The notes under the pieces are model-generated. The model was not told the origin of the DNA. It saw nothing but the letters and a program-made list of their open reading frames with translations, and did no database searches. Positions 36,757 to 46,999 of a stretch of 64,000 bases of DNA are shown one piece after another; position 1 is the first letter of the stretch; each line of letters starts with the position of its first letter. The position numbers were made by a program, and so were the translations under genes. This DNA comes from JAEULH01 sp963746275 (GTDB lineage Bacteria; Pseudomonadota; Alphaproteobacteria; Rhodospirillales; Defluviicoccaceae). The DNA is taken from assembly GCA_963746275.1 (NCBI GenBank), contig CAVVAX010000036.1, forward strand, positions 1 through 64,000, given 5' to 3'.

Positions 36757-38297
36757 TCCTCCAGGAGCGAGAGCTGGCGCTCGGCCGGCTCGGCGTCGAT
36801 GCGGTCGGTCAAACGGATCGGGTAGTCGCCGGTGAAGCAGGCGTCACAGAACTGCGGCTTGATCGGATCGCGGCCGGCCTCGCCGACGGCGCGGTAGAGC
36901 CCGTTGATGGAGATGTAGGCGAGCGTGTCGACGCCGATGAAGCTCGCCATCTGCTCGATGCTCCGCGTCGAGGCCAGGAGCTCCTCGCGGTCGGGGGTGT
37001 CGATGCCATAGAAGCAGGAATGCGTCGTCGGCGGGCTCGAGATCCGCAAGTGAACCTCGCGGGCGCCGGCGTTGCGGACCATCTCGACGATCTTCACCGA
37101 GGTGGTCCCGCGCACGATCGAGTCGTCCACCAGGATCACCCGCCTGTCCTTGAGCCTGGAGGCGTTGGCGTTGTGCTTCAGCCGCACGCCGAGCAGGCGG
37201 ATCTTCTGCGATGGCTCGATGAACGTCCTGCCGACGTAGTGGTTGCGGATGATGCCAAGCTCGAAGGGGATGCCGGACTCCTGGGCGTAGCCGATGGCCG
37301 CCGGCACGCCGGAGTCGGGAACCGGCACGACGATATCCGCCTCGACGCCGTTCTCGCGCGCCAGTTCGGCGCCGATCCGCCGGCGCACCTCGTAGACGTT
37401 GCGGCCGTCGATGTTGCTGTCGGGTCTGGCGAAGTAGATGTACTCGAAGATGCAGAACCGCCTGGGCACCTTGGCGAACGGCTTGACGCTGCGCAGGCCC
37501 TGGTCGTCGATGACGACGATTTCGCCGGGCTCGACGTCGCGGACGTACTGGGCGCCGATGATGTCGAGCGCGCAGGTCTCGGAGGCGAAGATGTGGGCGC
37601 TGCCGAGCCGTCCCAGGACCAGCGGGCGCACCCCGTAGGGGTCGCGCATGCCGATCAACTTGCGCCGGGTGATGGCCACCAGCGAGTAGGTGCCGTCGAG
37701 TTGGCGCATGGCGTCGATCAGCCGGTCAACGACCGTCGAATAGTGACTGGTCGCGACCAGGTGGATGATGGTTTCCGTGTCCGTGGTTGAATGGAAGATG
37801 GCGCCCCGGCGAACGAGGTCGCGGCGCATGGCCAGGGCGTTGGTGAGGTTGCCGTTGTGGGCGATGGTCATCCCGCCAAATTCGAAGTCGGCGAACAGTG
37901 GCTGGATGTTGCGGGCGACCGTGCCGCCGGTGGTCGAGTAGCGGACGTGGCCGACGGCGACCGATCCCGGCAGGTTGCGGATCACGTTGCCGCTGCCGAA
38001 GTTGTCGCCGACCAGGCCTAAGGCCTTGTGGCTGTGGAAGTGCTCGCCGTCGTAGCTGACGATGCCGGCCGCCTCCTGGCCGCGGTGCTGCAGGGCGTGG
38101 AGCCCCAGCGCCGTGGCGGCGGCGGCGTCGTCGTTATGGCCCCAGATGCCGAAAACGCCGCACTCGTCGCGGAAGTGATCGTCGTCGAGAGCGGCGTCAG
38201 CCACGTCATCCGGGTCCGCGAATCCCCCCGTGCCACGCGATTGGTCGGCGCAACCGGCGGGAGGGCGCGGACGAACGCTAGCCATGCTCAGCACCAT
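36753..38297 (-). CDS. purF: Amidophosphoribosyltransferase
   Basis: Commits PRPP to purine synthesis, transferring the glutamine amide. It has 514 residues, a class II glutaminase domain with the nucleophile Cys46 in FRDECGVFGIWGH after a propeptide-like leader, then LHALQHRGQEAAGI, and a PRTase domain with VILVDDSIVRGTTS (PRPP loop). Cysteines typical of the Bacillus-type [4Fe-4S] enzyme occur at RRFCIFEYIYFARPDS and near the C-terminus (TTHSCFYGID, PQFCDACFTGDYP), so an iron-sulfur cluster is likely. Its ATG overlaps the cvpA stop (TGATG). Confidence 0.94.
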   Translation of the reverse strand: MVLSMASVRPRPPAGCADQSRGTGGFADPDDVADAALDDDHFRDECGVFGIWGHNDDAAAATALGLHALQHRGQEAAGIVSYDGEHFHSHKALGLVGDNFGSGNVIRNLPGSVAVGHVRYSTTGGTVARNIQPLFADFEFGGMTIAHNGNLTNALAMRRDLVRRGAIFHSTTDTETIIHLVATSHYSTVVDRLIDAMRQLDGTYSLVAITRRKLIGMRDPYGVRPLVLGRLGSAHIFASETCALDIIGAQYVRDVEPGEIVVIDDQGLRSVKPFAKVPRRFCIFEYIYFARPDSNIDGRNVYEVRRRIGAELARENGVEADIVVPVPDSGVPAAIGYAQESGIPFELGIIRNHYVGRTFIEPSQKIRLLGVRLKHNANASRLKDRRVILVDDSIVRGTTSVKIVEMVRNAGAREVHLRISSPPTTHSCFYGIDTPDREELLASTRSIEQMASFIGVDTLAYISINGLYRAVGEAGRDPIKPQFCDACFTGDYPIRLTDRIDAEPAERQLSLLEE

Positions 38298-38969
38298 CAG
38301 CGATTGGTTTGCAGAAGGCGTTCCAGGTCTTTTCGCTCCCGATCCCCGTAGCCTTCGGCGGGAGGCTCGGACCCGACCGGCGGGCCCTTCGGCTGCGGAT
38401 TCAAGATGTCGCGCATCATCTGATGGGTTTCAAGCGCCTGGCGGCCGCGCTCGCGTGCCGCATCGGCGCTTTGGCTGGTCTGCTCGCGGGTCTCGCTGGG
38501 GACCAGGCCGCGCAGCGCATCGGCGCCGCTCGCGACCAGTGGCAGCGTTCGGGCATTCGCCAGCCAGCCCGGTTCGCGCCCGGTTGGCATGATCCACTGC
38601 AGGGCGATGTAGGCGAGGCAGACCAGGACGGCGCCGCGGGCAAGGCCGAAGACGAAGCCCAGCGAGCGGTCGAGTGCGTTCAGCGCGCTGCCCTTGACCC
38701 GATCCGTCAAGAGCCGGGTGAGCAGCGACAGCACGATCAGGGCGACGACGAAGATGAAGGCGCCGGCGGCGATGTCGGCGATCAAAGGCGTCGCGATCAG
38801 GTCCTGGGCGTAGGGGCGGACGTAGGGCAGGCCATAGAAGACGGCAAAGATCGCGCCGATCCAGGCGACCACGGCGAGGACCTCGTGGACGAAGCCGCGG
38901 AGGAAGGCGAGCAGGGCGGAGATGGCAAGCACGCCGAGGACGGCGAGGTCGAAGACCGTGAACGGGAAC

Positions 38970-38977
<8 letters not shown>
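38297..38977 (-). CDS. cvpA: CvpA family inner-membrane protein
   Basis: A 226-residue protein with four membrane spans (about 8-24, 29-48, 65-86, 102-120) and a charged cytoplasmic tail (QSADAARERGRQALETHQMM). It has the standard N-terminal features FDLAVLGVLAISALLAFLRGFVHE and VVAWIGAIFAVF. In E. coli cvpA is needed for colicin V production and precedes purF; its true role is not settled, though links with envelope stress and bile resistance have been reported. Its ATG overlaps the end of radA by eight bases. Confidence 0.9.
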
Positions 38978-40358
<1,381 letters not shown>

Positions 40359-40420
40359 CCGCGCCACGCGTTGTCGTCCTCGAGTTTAAGCCGGCCTCAC
40401 CGGTCGTTTGCCGCCCTGCC

Positions 40421-41197
40421 TTAAGCGCGGATCGCCATCTGGATCGGGCCTTCGGCGCGGCCATTGATGAACTGGTCGACGCGCTCGTCGCCGGAGCTGT
40501 CGATGTCGGCAACCTGGCCCGCCCAGATGATCCTGCCTTGATACAGCATAGCGATCCGGTTGGCGATCTTGCGGGCGCTGGCCATGTCGTGGGTGATCGA
40601 CAGCGCGCTGACGCCGGCATCGCGGGTGATCTTGACGATCAGGTCGTTGATGACGTCGGCCATGATAGGGTCGAGGCCGGTCGTGGGCTCGTCGAAAAAG
40701 ATGATCTCGGGATCGGCGGCGATGGCGCGGGCGAGTGCCACCCGCTTCTGCATCCCACCGGAAAGCTCCGCCGGATGCAGCGCGCCCACGTCGGCAGCGA
40801 GGCCGACCTGCGCCAGCTTGGCCAGCGCCGTCTCCTTCGCTTTGGCGCGGTCCAGCCTTTTTGTCGCCAGCAGGCCGAAGGCCACGTTCTCCCACACCGG
40901 CAGGCTGTCGAACAGCGCCCCGCCCTGGAACAGCATTCCGAACTTGCGGTTGATGGCCTCGCGCTCGCTCGTCGTGATCTTCAGCACGTCGACGCCGTCG
41001 ATCTCGATGCTGCCGGCGTCGGCCCGGAGCAGGCCGAGGACGCACTTGAGCAGCACCGACTTGCCACTGCCGGAGCCGCCGATGACCACGACGGATTCGC
41101 CGGCGCCAACGTCGAGGTCAAGGCCGTCGAGGACGATCTTGCGGCCGAACGCCTTTTTCAGCCCGCGGATGCGGATCTTGGGCGGAGGCTCACTCAT
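40421..41197 (-). CDS. mlaF: ABC transporter ATP-binding protein MlaF (Ttg2A)
   Basis: ATPase of the Mla retrograde phospholipid transport system that maintains outer-membrane asymmetry. It has 258 residues, with Walker A GGSGSGKSVLL, Q loop FGMLFQGGALFDSLPVW, signature ELSGGMQKRVALARA, Walker B IIFFDEPTTGLDP and the H loop SITHDM. The FQGGALFDSL sequence is typical of MlaF. Its ATG overlaps the mlaE stop. The other Mla genes (mlaD, mlaC, mlaB) are not in this window. Confidence 0.92.
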   Translation of the reverse strand: MSEPPPKIRIRGLKKAFGRKIVLDGLDLDVGAGESVVVIGGSGSGKSVLLKCVLGLLRADAGSIEIDGVDVLKITTSEREAINRKFGMLFQGGALFDSLPVWENVAFGLLATKRLDRAKAKETALAKLAQVGLAADVGALHPAELSGGMQKRVALARAIAADPEIIFFDEPTTGLDPIMADVINDLIVKITRDAGVSALSITHDMASARKIANRIAMLYQGRIIWAGQVADIDSSGDERVDQFINGRAEGPIQMAIRA

Positions 41198-41967
41198 CTC
41201 GAAAAGAACAGCTCAGTCAGGATGTAGTCGAAGCACAGGATCAGGATCGCAGAGGAAACCACGGCGTTCGTGGTCGCCGCGCCCACGCCCTGCGCCCCGC
41301 CGCGGGAGGTGTAGCCGTGGTAGCACCCCATGAGCGTGACGATCAGGCCGAACACCGCGGCCTTGACCAGGCCGGAGACCACGTCCTCGGTCTGCAGCGC
41401 GTCGAAGGTGTTCTGCAGGTAGTTGGCCGGGTTGAAGCCGAGCTTGTAGACGGCGACGAGATAGCCGCCGAAGACGCCGATGATGTCGGCGATGACGACG
41501 AGCAAAGGTAGCATGGTCACGCCGGCGATCAGCCGGGGCGCCACCATGAACTTCATCGGGTTAGTCGACAGCGTACTCAGCGCGTCGATCTGCTCGGTCA
41601 CCCGCATGGTGCCGATTTCGGCGGCCATGGCGGCGCCGATGCGGCCCGCGACCATCAGTCCGGCCAGGACCGGCCCCAACTCGCGGGTAATGGAGACGAC
41701 GACGACGTTGGCGACCGCGCCCTCGGCGGAGAAGCGGGAAAAGCCGGTGTAGCTCTGCAGCGCCAGCACCATGCCGGTGAAGATGGCGGTGAGCCCCACC
41801 ACCGGCAGCGAGTAGTAGCCGATCTCGATGAGCTGCCGGCCGAGGTTGCGCAGGTAGAACGGCGGGCGGACGCAGTGGCTTAAGGCGACGCCGGCGAACA
41901 GCACCACCCGGCCCACCGTCGTCAGGAACTCGAGCACCACGTGGCCGACGAGCTGCAGTACTCTCAT
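41194..41967 (-). CDS. mlaE: MlaE-type permease (MlaE/Ttg2B)
   Basis: A 257-residue integral membrane permease, five or so spans, partner of MlaF. Diagnostic stretches: YYSLPVVGLTAIFTGMVLALQSYTGF, ITRELGPVLAGLMVAGRIGAAMAAEIGTM-type block (residues about 95-120) and GGAQGVGAATTNAVV near the C-terminus. ATG at 41967 gives MRVLQLVGHVV; an earlier GTG-type start is less likely. Upstream lies the second copy of the dispersed repeat and then alr, so mlaEF may have its own promoter there. Confidence 0.92.
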   Translation of the reverse strand: MRVLQLVGHVVLEFLTTVGRVVLFAGVALSHCVRPPFYLRNLGRQLIEIGYYSLPVVGLTAIFTGMVLALQSYTGFSRFSAEGAVANVVVVSITRELGPVLAGLMVAGRIGAAMAAEIGTMRVTEQIDALSTLSTNPMKFMVAPRLIAGVTMLPLLVVIADIIGVFGGYLVAVYKLGFNPANYLQNTFDALQTEDVVSGLVKAAVFGLIVTLMGCYHGYTSRGGAQGVGAATTNAVVSSAILILCFDYILTELFFSR

Positions 41968-42000
41968 GGCGCGCCACAAGAGCGACAGGCGCGTCGGATC

Positions 42001-42069
42001 GACGCCCTCGCCCTCCCGCTGCGCGGGTCCCTCCCTCTCCCGCTCGCGGGAGAGGGTCCGGGTGCGGGC
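42001..42069. repeat. Dispersed intergenic hairpin repeat, copy 2
   Basis: Second copy of the element at 12787-12854, 69 bases, same orientation, with the same start GACGCCCTCGCCCTCCCGCT. The perfect inverted repeat is CCCTCTCCCGC/GCGGGAGAGGG with a TC loop. It sits between alr and mlaE, which are transcribed right to left. Confidence 0.85.
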
Positions 42070-42135
42070 AGTTGCCTGGACGGCATCCTCGCGAGAGAGT
42101 CGATGATCCCGCCGCAGGTTGCGGACATGGAAGCC

Positions 42136-43266
42136 CTAAGCCTCGGGCCGAGCGTGCATGCCGCCGCGGTAGACGCGGTGGTAGCGGCGGCCGAGGCTGG
42201 TGAGGATCTCGTAGCCAATGGTGCCGGCATCGGCGGCGACGGCGTCGACCGCCTGGTGCGGGCCGATGAGTTCGACGATGCCACCGGGCCTCGCCTGGCC
42301 GTCGGCAACGGCACTGGCATCGAAGATGGTCAGGTCCATCGATACCCGCCCGACCAGCGGCATGCGGATATCGCCAATGTAGCCATGACCCCGATTGCTT
42401 AAGGAGCGGAGATAGCCGTCGGCATAGCCGACGCCGACGGTAACAAGCCGCTGCCGCCGGCTGGCGCGGTATGTCGCACCATAACCAACGCTCATCCCAC
42501 CGTCAATCGCCCGCACCTGCAGGATTCTCGCCTTCAGCTCAATGACTTGCGCCATCGGATTGGGCGGCTCCGGAACCGGCGAAAGGCCATAGAGGGCGGC
42601 GCCCGGGCGACAGAGCGTGCCGTGGTAGGCGGGGCCCAGGAAGATCCCCGATGAGGCGGCGAGGGACGCGTCCGCCTTTGGGAAGGTGCGGCGGAGCGCG
42701 GCAAAGGCCCGGCACTGCGCCTCGTTCAGCGGATCGTCGGGCACATCCGCGCAAGCGAGGTGGCTCATGACGCAGGCGACGGTGACCCCCGCCAGCCGCT
42801 CGGGAGCCGCGGTAAGCACCGCCACGTCCTCGCGGGTCAGCCCGAGCCGGCACATGCCGGTGTCGGCGTGAAGGGCCACGGCCGGCAAAGCCGGCATCCG
42901 CCTGGCGAAGGCCGCCCAGGCGTCGATGTCCGCCAGGCTGTTCAGCACCGGCCGCAGCCGGTGGTGAACGAACTCGTGCTCGGCGCCCCGGGGCACGCCG
43001 GCGAGCACATAGATCTCGCCCTCGTCGACGTCTGCGCGGAGCGCGATACCCTCGTCGATGCAGGCGACGAAGAACGTCCGGCAGCCGGCCGCCGCCAGGA
43101 CCGGGGCGACCCTGCCGGCGCCGAGGCCATAGGCGTCGGCCTTGACCACGGCGGCGCAGGCGGCGGGCGCCACCCGGCGCGCGAGCTGGCGCCAGTTGGC
43201 GACGATCGCGTCGAGGTCGATGGTCAGGACCGCGCTGGTCCGCGTCGGCTCGATGGTCGTGATGAT
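42136..43266 (-). CDS. alr: Alanine racemase, no canonical start codon visible
   Basis: PLP enzyme making D-alanine for peptidoglycan. The PLP lysine lies in VVKADAYGLGA, the catalytic tyrosine in SVGYGATYRA, with HADTGMCRLGL and LVGRVSMDLTIFD as family markers. The conserved N-terminal strand SAVLTIDLDAIVANWRQLARRVAPAAC extends the protein well before the first available start (GTG at 43173). Read back, the frame reaches the dnaB stop with no ATG, GTG or TTG between: the codons there are ATC ATC ACG ACC. Either a start codon has been miscalled or a rare start is used. Full length would be about 375 residues, normal for the family. Confidence 0.88.
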   Translation of the reverse strand: MITTIEPTRTSAVLTIDLDAIVANWRQLARRVAPAACAAVVKADAYGLGAGRVAPVLAAAGCRTFFVACIDEGIALRADVDEGEIYVLAGVPRGAEHEFVHHRLRPVLNSLADIDAWAAFARRMPALPAVALHADTGMCRLGLTREDVAVLTAAPERLAGVTVACVMSHLACADVPDDPLNEAQCRAFAALRRTFPKADASLAASSGIFLGPAYHGTLCRPGAALYGLSPVPEPPNPMAQVIELKARILQVRAIDGGMSVGYGATYRASRRQRLVTVGVGYADGYLRSLSNRGHGYIGDIRMPLVGRVSMDLTIFDASAVADGQARPGGIVELIGPHQAVDAVAADAGTIGYEILTSLGRRYHRVYRGGMHARPEA

Positions 43267-44796
43267 TCAGCCTTCCGGCACGGAGAGATTGCGCGTCTCC
43301 AGGTCGCCGAAGCGGGTGAACTCGCCCTCGAAGAACAGCTTGACGTTGCCGATGGGGCCGTGGCGCTGCTTGGCGATCATCACCTCGGCCTTGTTTGCGG
43401 CATCGTGACAGCGTTCGGTCCAGCCGGCATAGCGCTCGTTGAACTTCTGCTGTGACTCGTCGGCCTTTTGGACTGGTTCGGCGCGCTCAAGATAGTACTG
43501 TTCGCGGAAAATGAACATAACCACGTCCGAGTCCTGCTCAATCGTGCCGGATTCGCGCAGGTCCGCAAGCTGCGGCCGCTTGTCCTCCCGCTGCTCGACG
43601 GCGCGCGAGAGCTGCGAGAGGGCGAGCACCGGGACGTTGAGGTCCTTGGCCATCGCCTTCAATCCGCGGGTGATCTCGGAAAGCTCCTGGACCCGGTTGT
43701 CGTGGCGGGCGCCGTGGGAGGGGGCGATGAGCTGCAGGTAGTCGATGACGATCAGCCCGAGGCCGTGCTGGCGTTGCATCCGCCGCGCCCGGGTGCGCAT
43801 CGCGCTGATGGAGAGCGCCGGCGTGTCGTCGATGAAGATCGGCAGCCGCTGCAGCTCGCGGCTGGCGACGACGAGGTCAGCGAACTTGTCGTTAGCGACC
43901 ATGCCGCGGCGGATCTTGTCCGACGGGATCTTGGTCTGCTCGGCCAGCACCCGGGTAGCGAGCTGCTCGGAGGACATCTCCAGGGAGAAGAAGCCGACGA
44001 CCGCGCCGTCGACCGCCTTCTCCTGGCCGTCGTCGCCCTGGCCGACCAGATGCCGGCGGGCGGCGTTGAAGGCGATGTTGGTGGCGAGTGCGGTCTTGCC
44101 CATGGAAGGGCGGCCGGCGAGGATGACCAGGTCCGAGGGGTGGAGCCCGCCGAGCTTGCCGTCGAGGTCGCGAAAGCCGGTGGTGACGCCGCTCACCTGG
44201 CCTTGGCGCTTGTGCGCCGCCTCAGCCAGCTTCAGCGCCTTGGTCAGCGAGGCGGTGAAGCCCTCGAAACCGCCGTCCTGGTTGCCGCGGGTGGCGAGGT
44301 CGTAGAGGCTCTGCTCGGCGACCTCGATCTGCGTTTCCGCCTCCAGGCCGGCTTCCTCGCCGTAGGCTCGGTTGACGACGTCCTCGCCGATCGCGATCAA
44401 CTCGCGGCGAAGGTGGAGATCGTGGATGAGCCGGCCGTACTCGCCGGCGTTGATGACGGTGACGGCGCAGTCGACCAGCCGGTTCAGGTAGCCAGGGCCG
44501 CCGACCTGGTCGAGGGCGCCGGCCTGGTCGAGGTAGCTCTTCATCGTCACCGAATCGGCGAGCTGGCCGCGCTCCACCATCCGCCCGCAGCTTTCGAAGA
44601 TCCGCCGATGCTCGGCCAGGGCGAAGTGCTCCGCGCGGAGGAAGTCGGCGACGCGCTCATAGGCGCGCGGGTTGACCAGGATGGCGCCGAGCAGCGCCAT
44701 CTCCGCCTCGATGTTGTGAGGGATGCGGCGGAAGGCAGGAAGGCCGGCGAGACCGTCGAGGTCGTCCGGCCGGGGCGCGACGAGCGGGCTGTTCAT
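43267..44796 (-). CDS. dnaB: Replicative DNA helicase DnaB
   Basis: Hexameric 5'-3' helicase of the replication fork, 509 residues. The N-terminal domain has RIPHNIEAEMALLGAILVN and AEHFALAEHRRIFE, then the RecA-like motor with Walker A LAGRPSMGKTALA, FFSLEMSSEQLA, LIVIDYLQLIA (Walker B) and LSQLSRAVEQREDKRPQL. The tail is a little longer than in E. coli. ATG at 44796 is chosen. The following gene in the direction of transcription is alr. Confidence 0.95.
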   Translation of the reverse strand: MNSPLVAPRPDDLDGLAGLPAFRRIPHNIEAEMALLGAILVNPRAYERVADFLRAEHFALAEHRRIFESCGRMVERGQLADSVTMKSYLDQAGALDQVGGPGYLNRLVDCAVTVINAGEYGRLIHDLHLRRELIAIGEDVVNRAYGEEAGLEAETQIEVAEQSLYDLATRGNQDGGFEGFTASLTKALKLAEAAHKRQGQVSGVTTGFRDLDGKLGGLHPSDLVILAGRPSMGKTALATNIAFNAARRHLVGQGDDGQEKAVDGAVVGFFSLEMSSEQLATRVLAEQTKIPSDKIRRGMVANDKFADLVVASRELQRLPIFIDDTPALSISAMRTRARRMQRQHGLGLIVIDYLQLIAPSHGARHDNRVQELSEITRGLKAMAKDLNVPVLALSQLSRAVEQREDKRPQLADLRESGTIEQDSDVVMFIFREQYYLERAEPVQKADESQQKFNERYAGWTERCHDAANKAEVMIAKQRHGPIGNVKLFFEGEFTRFGDLETRNLSVPEG

Positions 44797-44957
44797 GCCA
44801 TCAGCATACGCCAGCGCGACCGCGCGGGGACTGGGGGTAACTCAATCCAGCGGGCATAAGCGGCGCGGCCCGGGCGCGCCGGCGGGTTTGCGGGGATAAG
44901 CCGGGATGAACCGGGATAACCCTGTGGACGGATTGGTCACCCAACAGCACGCCCGCC

Positions 44958-46202
44958 TCAGGCGGCCCGTTCGCCGCGCTGGCCCTCCTCCGCCGCCGCC
45001 AGCGCCCGCTCCGTCTGAGTGATGTAGTCGCGGGTCAGCGGCACCGCCTCCTGCCTGCGGGCGAGCTGGATCTGGAAGACGGCGCAGCGCAGATAGCGGA
45101 ACATGATCTCGGCCGCGGCCAAGTAGAACTCCCACATCCGGCAGAAGCGCTCGTCGTAGAGCTCCGCCGCCGCCCGCCGGTTGGCCTGGAACCGCTGCCG
45201 CCACTGCCGCACGGTGTAGGCATAGTGGAGCCTGAGGATCTCGATGTCGGTCACCCACAGCCCCGCCCGCTCCACCGCGGTCATCACCTCCGACAGCGCC
45301 GGGCTGTAGCCGCCGGGAAAGATGTACTTGCGGATCCAGGGGTTGGTGTTGCCCGGCACATGCACGCGGCCGATGGTGTGGAGCAGGGCGACGCCGTTTT
45401 CGGCGAGGCGGTCATTGACCTGGCGAAAGAACGCCTCGTAGTGGTTGACGCCCACGTGCTCGAACATGCCCACCGAGACGATGCGGTCGAACGTGCCACC
45501 CTGCTCGCGGTAGTCGCGCAGCGCGAAGGACACCCGATCGGACAGCCCCTCCGCTTTGGCGCGGGCCTCGGCGGTGGCCAGCTGCTCATGGGACAGGGTG
45601 ATGCCGGTGACGCGTGCCGCCGTGCGCTCCGCCAGGTAGAGGGCGAGCCCGCCCCAGCCCGAGCCGATATCCAGCACCGACATGCCCGGCTCGAGCAGGA
45701 GCTTGGCGGCGATATGCCGGCGCTTCTGCGCCTGCGCCAGGTCGATCCCGTCCTCGGGCGTCAAGAAGTAGGCACAGGAGTACTGCTGGTCGCTGTCGAG
45801 GAACAGCCGGTAGAGGGCGCCGGAGAGGTCGTAGTGATGGGCGACGTTGCGCTGCGCCCGCTTCGCCGGGTTGAACTGCTGGAGCCGGCGCAGGCCGATG
45901 TCGATCCGCCGCATGACGCCGTCGAAGGGATGGTCCTCACCTGCGGCGTCGATGTTACGGCCGACGAGGTCGAGGAAGTCGTAGATCGAGCCATCCTCGA
46001 CGGTCAAAAGCCCGTCCATGTAGGCTTCGCCGGCACTGATCTCTGGCCGGAGGAACAGCTTCCAATGCAGCGCGCGGTCATGGAGGCGGATGGTGACCGC
46101 CGGGCCGTCGCTCCCAGTGAAGATATGCTTCTTGTCGTCGGCGTCGATGACGGTCAGACGCCCGACCTGGATCAACTGCTGCAGAAGGCGTGCCAGCAAC
46201 AT
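44958..46202 (-). CDS. cfa: Cyclopropane-fatty-acyl-phospholipid synthase
   Basis: SAM-dependent enzyme that converts unsaturated acyl chains of membrane lipids to cyclopropane chains, usually in stationary phase or acid stress. It has 414 residues, with SAM-binding LDIGSGWGGLALYLA, the ligand region HYDLSGALYRLFLD and YSCAYF, VSVGMFEHVG and HTIGRV, plus IFPGGYSPALSEV. It lies between rplI and dnaB, which are usually close neighbours, so it appears to have been inserted into that block. There are 215 bases without a gene upstream (46203-46417) that probably hold its own promoter, and 161 downstream. Confidence 0.92.
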   Translation of the reverse strand: MLLARLLQQLIQVGRLTVIDADDKKHIFTGSDGPAVTIRLHDRALHWKLFLRPEISAGEAYMDGLLTVEDGSIYDFLDLVGRNIDAAGEDHPFDGVMRRIDIGLRRLQQFNPAKRAQRNVAHHYDLSGALYRLFLDSDQQYSCAYFLTPEDGIDLAQAQKRRHIAAKLLLEPGMSVLDIGSGWGGLALYLAERTAARVTGITLSHEQLATAEARAKAEGLSDRVSFALRDYREQGGTFDRIVSVGMFEHVGVNHYEAFFRQVNDRLAENGVALLHTIGRVHVPGNTNPWIRKYIFPGGYSPALSEVMTAVERAGLWVTDIEILRLHYAYTVRQWRQRFQANRRAAAELYDERFCRMWEFYLAAAEIMFRYLRCAVFQIQLARRQEAVPLTRDYITQTERALAAAEEGQRGERAA

Positions 46203-46417
46203 CGCTTTGCTCCGCTTCTTGTTTCGTTATCCCTCCGTCAATAGCGGCAACGCGGGCACCGCGCTCACTGCCACAGGATAGTAGCACGGCATTGCAGCAA
46301 CCTACAGCGCTACAACCTGCCCCAGGCAGGGGCGCAGAGCAGCATCATCCCGGCGCGGGCGCGCCCAGCATGGCGTTCAGAGGTGCCTGCTAGAGCGAGG
46401 CCACGGGGCTGCCGGGT

Positions 46418-46996
46418 TCAGCGGCCGTAGTCGGTGACCTCCGCCGGAGCGGTCATCGCCGCGAGCTCTTCTTCCAGGGTGAGCTCCTCGGCCTCTTGCT
46501 CGTCCTGCGGCGCGGCGATGTCGCCGCCGCGGGCCTGGATCTGCGCCTCGTCGGCCGTGCGGGCGACATTCACCTGCACCGAAACAATGACCTCCGGGTG
46601 CAGGCTGACCGACACCGTGTGCACGCCCAACGACTTGATCGGCTGGTTGAGGCGGATCTGGCTACGCCCGACGCTGAAGCCCGCGTCCGTCACGGCGGCG
46701 GCGATGTCCGCGGCGGTGGCCGAGCCGTAGAGCTGGCCGCTGTCGCCGGCCTGGCGGATCAGCGTCACGCTCAGCCCGTCGAGCTTGGCCGCGACCGCCT
46801 CGGCCTCCTTCCGCCGCTCGAGGTTGCGCGCCTCGAGCTGCGCCCGCTGCGCCTCGAAGCGCTTGCGGTTCTCGTCTGTCGCCGGCGCGGCCTTACGTTG
46901 CGGGATGAGGTAGTTCCGGGCATAGCCGGGGCGAACCTTGACGACCTCGCCCATCTGGCCGAGGTGCTCGACGCGCTCCAACAGGATGACTTGCAT
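46418..46996 (-). CDS. rplI: 50S ribosomal protein bL9
   Basis: 192 residues. N-terminal MQVILLERVEHLGQMGEVVKV and RPGYARNYLIPQRKA are the highly conserved bL9 signature; the C-terminal domain has LGVHTVSVSLHPEVIVSVQVNV. An acidic tail (QDEQEAEELTLEEELAA) extends it, as in other alphaproteobacteria. AAGGAG lies about eight bases before the ATG. It follows the DUF2232 gene with only three bases between. Confidence 0.96.
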   Translation of the reverse strand: MQVILLERVEHLGQMGEVVKVRPGYARNYLIPQRKAAPATDENRKRFEAQRAQLEARNLERRKEAEAVAAKLDGLSVTLIRQAGDSGQLYGSATAADIAAAVTDAGFSVGRSQIRLNQPIKSLGVHTVSVSLHPEVIVSVQVNVARTADEAQIQARGGDIAAPQDEQEAEELTLEEELAAMTAPAEVTDYGR

Positions 46997-46999
46997 GCT

